Below, piece by piece: positions 53,791-64,000 of a DNA stretch of 64,000 nucleotides. The position numbers and the translations under genes were made by a program. Position 1 is the first letter of the stretch. Every line of letters begins with the position of its first letter. Below the pieces are notes generated by a model. The model ran no database searches, was not told the origin of the DNA, and saw nothing but the letters and a program-made list of their open reading frames with translations. This stretch comes from Melieria omissa (taxonomy: Eukaryota; Arthropoda; Insecta; Diptera; Ulidiidae), in NCBI GenBank assembly GCA_963971225.1, contig OZ020267.1:73519614-73583613 (forward strand), in the 5' to 3' direction.

Positions 53791-55110
53791 CTCCTCTGGG
53801 TTTGAGTTTTCTTAGTGGTTTTGCGTCAGTTTAAACTTTCTTGCTGGGTCTGCTTTGTTGTTGTATGGTGTGGAGTGAACCAGTGACTGAGTTTCGTGTC
53901 GTGTTGGAGTTAGCGCATAGTCAACTTTTTCAGTTATATTTTCAGTTTGAGTTTAGTTTTTTTTGGAGGGTTTGAGTTGTCATACAGATTGAAATAAATG
54001 CACTAGCAAATTTTTTATTTCAAAATTTCTTACTAGGTTTGGGTCATCAGTATAGAGAAAACTAAGTGTTTCGTGCTAAGTTTGGATGCTCACATTAAGT
54101 GAAGTGCACCAGTAAATTTTTGGCCTTTGGTTTCTTTTAGTGGGTTTGGGTGGCCATAAGAACTTCACTTTTTAGTGCAATAGAAAATTTCTCGCTGAGT
54201 TTTGGTGTGATAAAGATTGGCCCAGTGATATTTCGGACCTTAAAATTCCATGCCTTATTTGAGTTGCCAAGAGTAACGAAAAAATGCACCAGTAAATTTT
54301 TGATTTTAAAATTTCTTACTGGGTTTGGGTCATTCCATAAGACAATAAAGTGAACTAAGTGTTTTTTGTCAATTTTGGGTCGTTACATTGATTGAATTAC
54401 ACCAGCATTTTTTTGTTTTTCATATTTCTTGATTACTTTGAGTTGTTCGGGTAAAATGTTTCTATGTTTGAGTTGTTTTTGTATGGTGTGAAGTGGCCCA
54501 GTAACATTTCTGACTTTAAAATTTCATATCTTGTTCAGTTCAGTGTACAGAATGAAATATTTCAATTACATTTCTAGCCAGGTTTGGGTCGTCACATTGA
54601 GTAAAGTAAGTACACCAGTAAAATTTCTGCATTTGCTTTTTCTTGAATATGTCTTGAATATGTATACTTATGTCATATCGAATGCAGTACGTGCACCAGT
54701 AAGCTTCTGAGTTTGAATTTTTCTGCTCGGTTTGAGTCTTCGTAAGAAGTAAAACACGTGCACAGGTAAATTATTGTTGTACCACTTACAACTATGACGC
54801 AAAAATGTATTGCTGGGTTTGGGTCATTGCTGCTGGGTTCGAGTCCTCATATAATGAAAAACACATGCACTAGTAAATGACTGACTTTAGGTATTCTTGG
54901 TTGGTTTGGGTCATCACATAGTTGGAGTGTACCACTAACAATTATGACGTAACAATTACTTGCTGGGTTTGGGTTGTCATATAGAATGAATCAAAGTGCA
55001 TTAAATATTGCAGTGAAGTACATGACCAGCAAATTTTATTTCTAACTAGCTTTGAATCGTTATACATTAAAATTGCTTCTTGTGTTTGGGTCGTCATGTG
55101 GCAACAACCA
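53790..55110. repeat. Degenerate tandem array with a 'ctgggtttgggtcgtcacat' core
   Basis: The words 'tttcttactgggtttgggtc', 'tcacattgagtgaagt', 'gcaccagtaaatttctgac' and 'tttgaattt' recur about every 60-120 bases across 1.3 kb. At least ten cores can be counted, for example near 53796, 54035, 54144, 54310, 54580, 54815, 54905 and 54963. Decay is heavy and indels are frequent. Confidence 0.75.
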
Positions 55111-55247
55111 CTTTCAAACATCACAACTCAAAACTTCAAACTCACAACTCAAATTGTAGTTGTTTGCCTTAATTGCATCAAGCATAGTGATTCACTTTCA
55201 CTGCTGGATCAAATGGTTCAAATTTCTATCTCAGAATGTTATGAATT

Positions 55248-55311
55248 TGATTCACACCAACAACATTTACATATATGTAGAACACATATATTAGATTTAT
55301 TATAAAATTTA
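55248..55311. repeat. 64 bp dispersed repeat, copy 2
   Basis: Identical to 47213-47276 apart from one substitution (tagatt for tcgatt). It lies about 150 bases beyond the stop codon of the coiled-coil gene, probably in its 3' UTR. Confidence 0.9.
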
Positions 55312-55458
55312 TCCTTTCAACTTTTGTCATAATTTTTGTTAACATTGAGAATTTAATCACAGTGTACACACTGCCATATCGCGCAGAATATTCGTCGAAC
55401 GCCGAAGAAAACCATCTGAACCAGCACAAATGCATCTCTCAGACAGCGGTTGCTGTGT

Positions 55459-58400
55459 TCATTTGATGACATAATCGTTTATGTCGAACAGCGCTTGTCG
55501 CTTCACCGGATAGTAAACTGTACAATAGAATTCGGATTCCATTCGGCGGCTATGGAACGACATGAGCTCTTCGTTAATTTGATCTTCAATCTGCTGCATA
55601 ATCTACGAAATCGCAAGAAAATTGCCGTTAGAAAGAACATCACGCCCACCAACGAAGCCCATCAAACACTACAAGCGCACAACGAATAAGCGAACGCAGA
55701 GATAAGTACGCACCGGCACTTTGATTGGCTTGAAGAGCTCTTCGAGGACGTGCAAGCAAGCCATGGAATTCACAAAGTGGCCATAGTTCTCCACAGACAC
55801 GGTGCGCGTGACGTCCGTGTCCATGACGGCGAATGTGCGCAGCAACTCGAGGCCGTCGCGAAAGTCACGGTCCGCCTCCCAACGTTTTATTAGGTTTTTA
55901 TTGAAGGCGGCCGCATCGAAGTTCGTGTGCGAAATCGACGACTTGAGCATGTTGAGAAAGCCGCGCGTCTGCGACGGCACCGTGTCCAGTAGGCGCTCCG
56001 GATTCATTTCGTCGTCCACCTGCACGCTGTTCTCCTGTAGGCTCACAATGGTCTCCGTGCCCTGATCGGCGGTGTAGTTCTCCGTTTCGGTGAACGCGTC
56101 CACCTTGGGTTGCGGCTCCTCGCGCACCGAGTGGAAGCTGTCGAATGAGACGTTGTGGCGCAATATCTCCGATTGGCACGTGTCCATGTCGTAGACGTCT
56201 TGGAATAGCGGCGAAGGTCGCGTCGTCAGGCAGGAGGCAAAGCGATGCATGCGCGCGAGGAACGAGCGCGGCTTTCGTGAATAGCGACGCTTATATTTGA
56301 TCCTCCACGGCGGGTTCTTCTTTTCGGTTGCACTCGGCATATGTGGCTCCACAGGTATTGTATTCGTTGCGGTGGTCACAGTCACAGTGGGTGCCGAACG
56401 CGTAACAGGCGACGCGGACAATTTGCGCATCTCGGACGGCACTTCGTAGATTTGCTTCTTAATGGTGCCGTACGAGCACGACGGCCCCAACGACTGATTG
56501 AGCCGTAATTCGGGCATCAGTACCATGCCCACAGTTAGCTCGTTGCCGCCTTCGGATCGCGCTGCATCGGTATCTGTACCCAATCCCTCTGTCGGTTCAG
56601 ACGCGGGCTCGGCTGAAGGTTCGTCGATTACGATTTCAGGAACTGATGTGGCCGGTGTCGTTGCTTCTGCTGCTTCTGCTGGTGGTGTTGGGGATTTTTC
56701 GCTTACCTCTTCATCGCCAAACAGCAATTTGTCGGCCAACTTCTTCACGTTAATTGCTACGTTTGTAAATTGCTGGTGGGATGGCATCGAGACCTCACAT
56801 TCCTGTATGGTGGCACAGAGAGCAAAGGGAAGGGAGAGATTAAGGAAAAATAAAGGTCTATCAAGCTTGGCCACAACTAAACGAATCCGATACAGTGCAA
56901 CGGATCTACTGAGTGCTGGGAGAAAATGTCTCTTTATGGTTTGCCAGTCCCCTCTTCCGTATGTCTATCTAATCTTAGACTGCATTTAATGCACCTTCAG
57001 ACAGACAAGTTAACTAAGCAAATACTAATAACATTGAGTCGGGATTTCCAACATATATACCTATATATATCATCATCATTGTCCCTGAATATAGCAGAAT
57101 ATTTGAGTAACTACCTTGAAATTCCTGAGCGCAGCGGTCAGACCATTATTGGCCGATTTCAGGTCCTTGACATCTTCGCGCTTAAATCGCTTCGATGGGC
57201 TGCCGTTCAGTTCCTGTGCCAAACTGAAACCCTCCGAACGTTGCAGTTTCTTCTCGATCTTCTGCGCCATCTCCTCCTTGCTGCGCACCTCATCCTGCAG
57301 CACGCATATCTTGTCCATGTACTCCTTCTCATTGCTCTGCAGCTTTTCAATGGCTTTCTCAAGCGTGGTTACCTCCTCTTTGAGTTCGCTGTTTGTGACC
57401 TCGGCATGCAGGAAGCTCTTGCGCAGGTCGAATATCTCGGCACGCATCGCTTCTGATTCGGACTGCATGCGCGCTTCCATTTCCACTTGCAGCTTGCGCA
57501 TAAACGACAGCTCATCGGTGGCCGCTTTGCAGCGCTTCTTTTCCTTATCGGCTGCCTCCAATAGCGGTCTCTGTACTTCTTTCAGTTTTTCGTACTGTTC
57601 CTTGAATTTTTCATACTCGACAATTACGGCCTGATGTTCTTCGAGTATGTCACGATGCTCTTTCGAGACGCGCACCAAGCAGCACCTCAGTTCGCGTTCG
57701 GTCTCTTCCAGCTGCAGTATCTTTTCGTTGGCGGCGCGCGCGTCGTCGCGCAAGCAATCCTGCAGCCTCTGAATTTTCGCCTTCAGGCAGCATTCCTTGG
57801 CGCGGAACGCCTCTTCGCGGTCCTTGTAGCCGCGCTCCAATTCGAGCCAATGCGAGTCGGCCGACTCCATGGCCTCGTAGTGACGGGTATTGAGTTCTTG
57901 GAGTTGACGCCGCAAGCACTTGACCTCCTCCTTCAGATAGCTGCAGACGCAGGTCTGGCTTTGCTGTCCTGGCGGCGTGCTACAGCCACCCGAACGTCGG
58001 CGGCCGGCACCGGAACCGGCACCGTTACCGTAGAAAGCTTCGTCGCGATCGAGCTGCGCAATGGGCGTGGTGCGCTCGAACGTGTTGCCGGCAAACAGCG
58101 GCATCATGTTGTTTAATTGATCGGCGACCGATGGTACTGTGTTGCCCATCTCATAGGAGCTTTCCGGTGTACTTGTGTTCGCGCTCGCGATCGCTGACGT
58201 GGGCAATGCCAACAATGATGTTGTTGCCTTCTGATCACTCTGCTGTTTCTGCAACTGCGCAAACGCTAGGGCGGTGTTGTAGATGAGCAACAGCGGCAGC
58301 AGGCTGTGCAGAAGTTCTAGGTTCTCTTTGGCTTTCTGTTTGTCCTCCTCCAGGTGGCGTATTTGCGTTTCGCCCGCCGACAGGTCTTCACGCAGTATCA

Positions 58401-59996
58401 GACACTCGGAACGACAGTCTTTGTATTTGGCACTCAGTGCCTCTCTGGACATCTCCAGTTCAACGTTGCGCTGGCTGAGTATCTCCAGCTCCACTTCGAG
58501 GCGTTGCAGCCGCAAACGCGTATCGTTTTCGGCCTCTTCGAACTCGCACTTCTCCTCCTCGAGTGCGGCGTTCTCGCTCTCCAGAAACTCGACGCGATCG
58601 CGCAGCTCCTTCAGCTGCTTCTCCAACTGTATCTCGCGCTGCAGTCGATCGGCGAGTCGTTTCGCCTGCAGATCGCCGGAGCTCTCGTAGATCAGCACCT
58701 TATTCTCGAGCAGCGTCAGCCGGTCCTTGTAGTACTGCAGGCGCTTCTGATCGCCGGGATGCGGCGAGAGCTGCGCTAGTGCGGTCGCGTGCGGCGAATA
58801 GGCAGGTACTTTGTGAACGGCCTTGCCGACGACGTCGCAGCGCTGCAGCCGCTGTAGTTCACCGCAAAAGTCCTTGGCGGCGGCGGCGACGCTCTCCTCC
58901 TCGAAGTCGGTCTGCGTGCAGGCGTTGTGCTCGCTGGCGTCGCTCAGAAAGTCGGACTCGACGAACACGCCGCTCTCGCTCAAGCTGTTGCTCTGCCAGG
59001 AGTGGCGCGCTTTGCGCGGCGAATCGGTCGGAGTATTGGTGGGCACCGGTTGGTGGCTGGTAGTGTGCTGCTGCTGCTGCTGCTGCGTTGACGGCTGCTG
59101 CGGGCTGCTATTGTAGGGCGGGACAGTGGCGACGATGCGGAACGAGCTGGTGGTCTGCGCGGACGGTGGTGCGACAATTGATTTGTTCGACAATGACTTG
59201 GACGAAGGATGTGCGCTTTCGTATGCGTATCGAGCACTCGACGCTGACGATGCTGAACTGTAGTCGGAGACGCGCGATTTCGCCTGGAATTTTCGGTTAA
59301 AGAAAGAGAAACAAGTATCAAGTGAATTGCACAATGAAAGCGGAAAATACACGTAATTTATGAATTCGACTGGATAATGTGAATTTGTATTATTATTTTT
59401 GTCGTATTTTTAATTATTGAAAAGACTGGCGTAAATGTGCAGGAGAAATTTTCAAAACTCGTTTGCTCGCAATAGAGCAAGTTTCAAACTGTTGCTTTGT
59501 GCTGATACTCGTACTTACTAAATCCAAGCTGCTGGCTTCGTCACTCGAGCACGAAGTCGTGTTCAGTGAATTGGGGCCGCTGCGTTGCGACAGTAGGTCG
59601 AGCTGCTGGACCAGCTGCAGCACCTGCTGCAGGCACTGTTTGTCCTCGTCGTCGATGTTTGACTTCTTCAGCATGTGGCCAATGCGTCGGCGCAGCTCCT
59701 CGTTGGTCGGGTCCACTAGCTGCAAGGTGCGTGCAAGTCTCAATGAAGCGAGAGAGTAAACAAAAATATTAGAATTGACTTACATTCAGTTCGTCGTCCA
59801 TTTGCGGTTGGCTGTGCGGCGATGTGATGCCGGAGTCCATGTTCAGGCTGTTGCTGCCGAAAAGCAGCTGCATGGGATCTTCAATGCTGCGATTCGACTT
59901 GCCGCCACAGGCCCACACGTCCTTGGCGGTGGCCACTGTAGCGGTGTGGGATGTGGTCGATGCACTCGACGGCGTCGCATGGCTCTGCAATGACCA
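55459..59996 (-). CDS. Long coiled-coil protein, at least 1271 aa (5' exons outside or unplaced)
   Basis: Exons in transcription order are 59996-59784, 59719-59519, 59283-57115, 56802-55714 and 55602-55459 (stop TGA). All introns are GT-AG, phase 0, and lengths are exact codon multiples. The first visible exon follows 'ttcattctttcag', so earlier exons exist. Counting from the first visible codon, a Ser/Gln/Thr-rich stretch precedes coiled coil 1 at about 316-465. A short hydrophobic stretch 'LLPLLLIYNTALAFAQL' follows, then a Gly/Ser-rich linker, and coiled coil 2 at about 586-833. The later part is low-complexity, followed by 'FDSFHSVREEPQPKVDAFTE', a compact helical region, and a final 47-residue exon ending 'DINDYVIK'. 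No signal peptide is visible. The layout suggests a cytoskeletal, centrosomal or Golgi scaffold, but I recognise no named family. Confidence 0.87.
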
Positions 59997-60049
59997 CTGA
60001 AAGAATGAATTAAAATTTTAAATAAATTTTAATAAATTTAAAAAATTAT

Positions 60050-60660
60050 AAATTGCTATTTAGTTATAAATTGGATTTAGTCTAATTGAATTGAAGTGAG
60101 TTGAATTCAAATGAAATGAAATTAATAAATTTCGTTGAATCGCTTTGGTTGGATTGAATTGAATCGTATTGAATTGAATTGAATTGAATTGAATTGAATT
60201 GAATTGAATTGAATTGAATTTCGTCTATTTAAATAAATTAGCTGCGTTGGATTGGATTGAATTGGACTGATTTGAATTGAATCTAATTATAATTAATTTA
60301 GTCTAATTGAATTGAAGTGAATTGAAATAAAATGTATGAATTGCGTTAGATTAGATTTGATTGAATTGAGACAATTTAAATTGAATTTAATTGAATCTAA
60401 TGAAGTTGAATTGTTTGTAATTAAATTGATGTAAATTAAATAGAAATAAAAAATGCATTCAATTGCACGGGATTAGATTATATTAAGCCTAATGAAGTTA
60501 ATTGACTTAAATTGAATCTAATTTACTTAAAGTTAGTCCAATTGCATTGAAGTGAATTGAATAGAAATGACTAAGTTGCGTTGAATTGAATTGGATTAAA
60601 TTGAACTGGATTGAGTTCAGTTAAATAGAGTCTAATTAAATTGAATTTAGTCTAATTGAA
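60050..60660. repeat. Degenerate (GAATT)n microsatellite with a perfect core at 60171-60220
   Basis: Ten perfect GAATT units sit in a 600-base region of ATTGAATT/TCTAATTGAA variants. A longer unit, 'tttagtctaattgaattgaa' plus 'gtgaattga', recurs at about 60077, 60299 and 60535-60545. The region lies in the intron upstream of the first visible exon of the coiled-coil gene. Confidence 0.85.
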
Positions 60661-63640
60661 ACTCTTAGGTGGTTTTTTTACTCTTTACTAACTATGTTGT
60701 ATTGTTTAGGCTCAGTAGTGAAAAAAATAAAATCCATGAATGCGAATTCTAAACCAAGTTTCAATATTTTGTCTCAGTGGTGAAGAAGTTGAAAGCGATG
60801 AACGAGATCAGATAACCCACAGCACAACTGAACTTAAAAACATTACACACACATATTTATGCCCACAAATTGCGGCTCATTAGAAAAAATTAAATAAATC
60901 AAATGCAGCAACAACTGAAAAGGCACGCAATTTAACGGTTTCAAAGCGAACGGTTCAAATATTAATAAAACATTTTTGTTGTTTTGTTTTGCACACTCGC
61001 ACTTAAATAACAGCAAATTATGCGCTAATAATGGTTTTAATTAACGCTTCAGCGTGATGCGAGTGGAAAGAAATTTACGCGTAAGTCGGCACACAGCAAT
61101 GAAAATGCAACAAACATGAGGCAAGAAAATGGCAAAAATTTAAATAAACATTGTACACAATTATGCAGTTGTAGCTGTCGAATGGACAGTAGCAATTTGG
61201 TTAGCATTGACTGATTAGTTGGTAGCAAAAAGTCCACTAAGATTTCGGTTTGATTTGAAGTCAACTAAGAAGTCAGTCCGCTAAGTTTTCGATTTGATTT
61301 AAAGTTACATTTTGATTTTGTTGCTTTTGTTATTGTTGCAGTTGTATGCACTCGGCACTCGTTGGCCAATTAGCTTAATTACGTTTGCAACACATTTGCG
61401 CCAAGTTATTTGTGCTAAAAGCGCCAACAACAAAAACAACTTAAATTGCTGCTAATGGCTTTGGGAAAACAAGAAGAAAAAACGTATAAAAAGTATAAAA
61501 CATGTGTGTAAATATTTCACATATAAATCATAAATGTTTTTTCTTCTATTTCTTATAATTTTCATTTTGCTTAGTTGTTGTGTACAGTAGCTGTAGTCAT
61601 TGTTGTGGCGGTGCCTTTGTTTTGTTGGCGGCCGATTTAAGGCCAAATGTCAGGTGTTAATTGCAACGCTGAGAGTTTCTGAGATTCGAAAAAGTTCAAA
61701 AAGACACAAAGCTGTAGAAATGCGTTGCACACAAAAGGCAACAAGTGGTGACATTTTTTTCCCCTCTAGGGTAAAAATTAAAACCTAAGCGAACGTTGGG
61801 TTAAAAAAAATTTTTTTAATTTCTGTTGACTGAAAGTGTACAAAAACAATAATCAAAAGTATTTTGCAATTAAGTAATTCAAATTTTAACATTGCATTCA
61901 TTTGCAAGACTTGATGTGTGCATTAAGTCTTCGACTGCGCACTTTTTGTGGCTAAGGTTGGCTACCCAACTGGCGTTGAGTAATTAAGTTGCGCTCGATT
62001 TGTATGTTTTTCTTCTTATTTGGTTATTTCCATTGTTGTTGTTGTTGTTGGTTTCTGTTATAATTACTTTTTCTGAAATTCTTTTGAAATCGCCTACTTT
62101 AAAGTGCACACAATTGATTGGGCGGCACTGCATGTAAATTGTTGGTGTTGTAGTTTAAATTGATTTTCGGCTCGAATGATTTTTAAGGTTCGCTTTTCAC
62201 GTAGCGTTCGGCTCTGAAAAGTCGACTAATTGCAAATAGAGGGCAGTGTCTTGTATGGAAATTTATAGCTCAATTGTTGACTACTTACTTCTTGTTTGGT
62301 TTAATTTTTCAAGCTTCTGTGATTCACTGTAAGCTTTAATAAAGCACAGAACGTGCTTTGCTTTCGCACCGTTATAACTTTTTATCACTTCCAATCATAC
62401 ATGAAGGCAACACAAGTGCAAATATTTGATTTTGCTACTCAACAAAAACAACGTTCATTACCTACTTTCTGTTACTTTGGCCATTGCCAAATTTATGGTT
62501 AAACAAAAAACCAAAAACCGTTCAAACAAATTCAGACACGAACATTTGTTTACTCGATGCGGTTTCTTTGTGAGTAACCAAGTTTTAAATGGATGAGACG
62601 CATTGTAAAGAAATGTGTAGAAGCCACAGTCAGTGCACGCTAAATGCTACAATTGTGGAGCAAACGCATAAAATTATGGAAAAATTATTGTCAATAGAGG
62701 CAATAAGAGAAGATATGCGGATCTCTTGAACAGAGGTGACACAGTGTTGCGAGCAGTGAAATATTTGTGTAAATTTTTGAAATATATGTTACAAATAAAA
62801 TTTTGTATGAGATTTTGTTGAAAATACTTCAATTAGAATAAGGTTCAAGTTTTAAGAAAAAATACTGAGTAACATAGAAGAAGAAATAGCAAATTTTGCT
62901 TTCACTTTGGGGCTCAAAATTTCAAAATAAATATTGAGCAAGTTGCTAAACTTAATTGTTGTTGTTAGCTTCATTAAATTTCGGTCTGGCAAAACCTACA
63001 TTTGGCTGATTCTTTGCACCTTTGATGAAAAAATATCAAACAAAGAAAACAAGTAAATAGAAACTTTGAGTGTAAATTAAAAGAAGAAAAACATTTTGTT
63101 ACTTTTAAAATTTGTTTGTACTTTATTTTAGCAACTATGTACTTTATAAAGAAAAATGTTTAGCTGCGCATATTTACGCAAATGAAAGTAATGGGTACTT
63201 TTCAGTGAAATTTGCAATATTTTCAAGGTTTGGTTGAAAGTCAAAAGCAATCAGCTAACTAATGCTTTGTTGTTGTTCTAAATATTTGTTGTAGATAGCT
63301 TCGGAAACTTAATGTTTAAAAATGTATGCGAAATGTGGAGGTTAATGGGGTTTTGACGTACATTTTGAGTTTTGTTTCGTACAAACGCCAAAATTGACAA
63401 CCTCACAACTTCCTTGGTATGGGAGGTGCCCTCTGGTGATCAAACTTTGAACATTTATTAATTTTGTATTTTTTGCGCTCAAAAATACTGACGAATGTTC
63501 ACTAAAGCATACAAATCGGTTAAGTAGTTTTGGAGATACAATGTTTTCCCGTTTACTTAACTACTACATTTACAATTAGGAAGCTAATTTCATTGAAAAT
63601 TACTAGTTTTGTTTGACAGCCTCCTTAAGAGTTGGAGAAA
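60661..63640. other. Probable 5' intron or flank of the coiled-coil gene, no exon identified
   Basis: AT-rich unique sequence with (TTG)n at about 62033-62050 and CAACAA runs. I searched both strands for an exon that would splice in phase 0 to 59996 and found none I would defend. No other gene is supported. Confidence 0.35.
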
Positions 63641-63641
63641 G

Positions 63642-63865
63642 TGGTAAGGTATGTATGGAAAAAACATTCGGAAGGTAAAATAAATGAGACTCAGTCTTAC
63701 ATTTAATATGTCTGGAGACAACCTTAGATCAGTAGAAGCCCATTTTATAAAAATGATTATTTTGTATGGTAACCCCATCAAAGGTTGGTGATAGGAGGTC
63801 GGTATGTTCGAAAGAAATATTCAGAAAGAAAAATTAGTGAGGATCAGTCATAGATTTTAACCTTC
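63642..63865. repeat. Two-copy tandem repeat, about 154 bp unit
   Basis: Both copies contain 'ggtatgt', 'gaaa.aaacattc.gaa', 'aaaat.a.tgag' and 'tcagtc.ta.attt'. They begin near 63642 and 63796. Confidence 0.55.
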
Positions 63866-64000
63866 TAATAGTAACTTCTGAGCAGCTGTGAACCAATTTG
63901 TTCAATTTTTAACTATGATTGCTTTTTTTTTGCTTCGACGAGATTTATCACGAAAATGTTACGCATTCAAATGAATTAAATTGTTTTCTTTTTTAATTTT

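Noticed and set aside
1..64000. CRISPR arrays, bacterial operons, phage or plasmid features
   Set aside because: Repeats here lack the short-repeat and unique-spacer pattern, and the spliced genes and Pol III tRNA show eukaryotic nuclear DNA.

Overview
The window is AT-rich eukaryotic nuclear DNA from a higher dipteran. The evidence is CAA/GTT-rich intronic sequence, CAAAATG-type start contexts, spliced genes with GT-AG introns, a mariner element, several non-LTR retrotransposon remnants and a tRNA-derived SINE. A schizophoran fly, plausibly a fruit fly of the tephritid type, fits best, but the species cannot be fixed from sequence alone.

Layout. A tRNA-Lys(TTT) gene lies at 2843-2915. A plus-strand gene for a secreted single-domain chitin-binding protein (Cpap1-like) spans 3365-39166. 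Its signal-peptide exon is split from the other four coding exons by a 33.4 kb first intron. That intron holds most of the repeats: a dead mariner, a SINE with target-site duplication, a 5'-truncated LINE with target-site duplication, at least seven independent tandem arrays, and GC-elevated islands that look like regulatory DNA. From 39.2 to 46.5 kb there is repeat-rich intergenic DNA with an RTE-like LINE 3' end and two weak small-ORF candidates.

The right third carries three minus-strand genes. The first (46509-50229, 5' end unresolved) encodes a Gln/Cys-rich protein ending in a fibronectin-III-like domain. The second (50904-53033) is a single-exon gene for a 709-residue Cys-rich protein. 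The third (55459-59996, continuing upstream past the last exon I can place) encodes a long coiled-coil protein of at least 1271 residues. I did not recognise a named orthologue for any of them. The last 4 kb is probably the 5' intron of the coiled-coil gene and shows only repeats.

I see no operon-like or defence-like system. The most interesting material is (i) the paired Cys-rich minus-strand genes with a recurring CxCxxRR motif, (ii) a SINE and a second retroposon fragment that share a 3' end, (iii) a 2 kb degenerate TTTGGTTAGG array with higher-order structure, and (iv) a near-perfect 34 bp hairpin.
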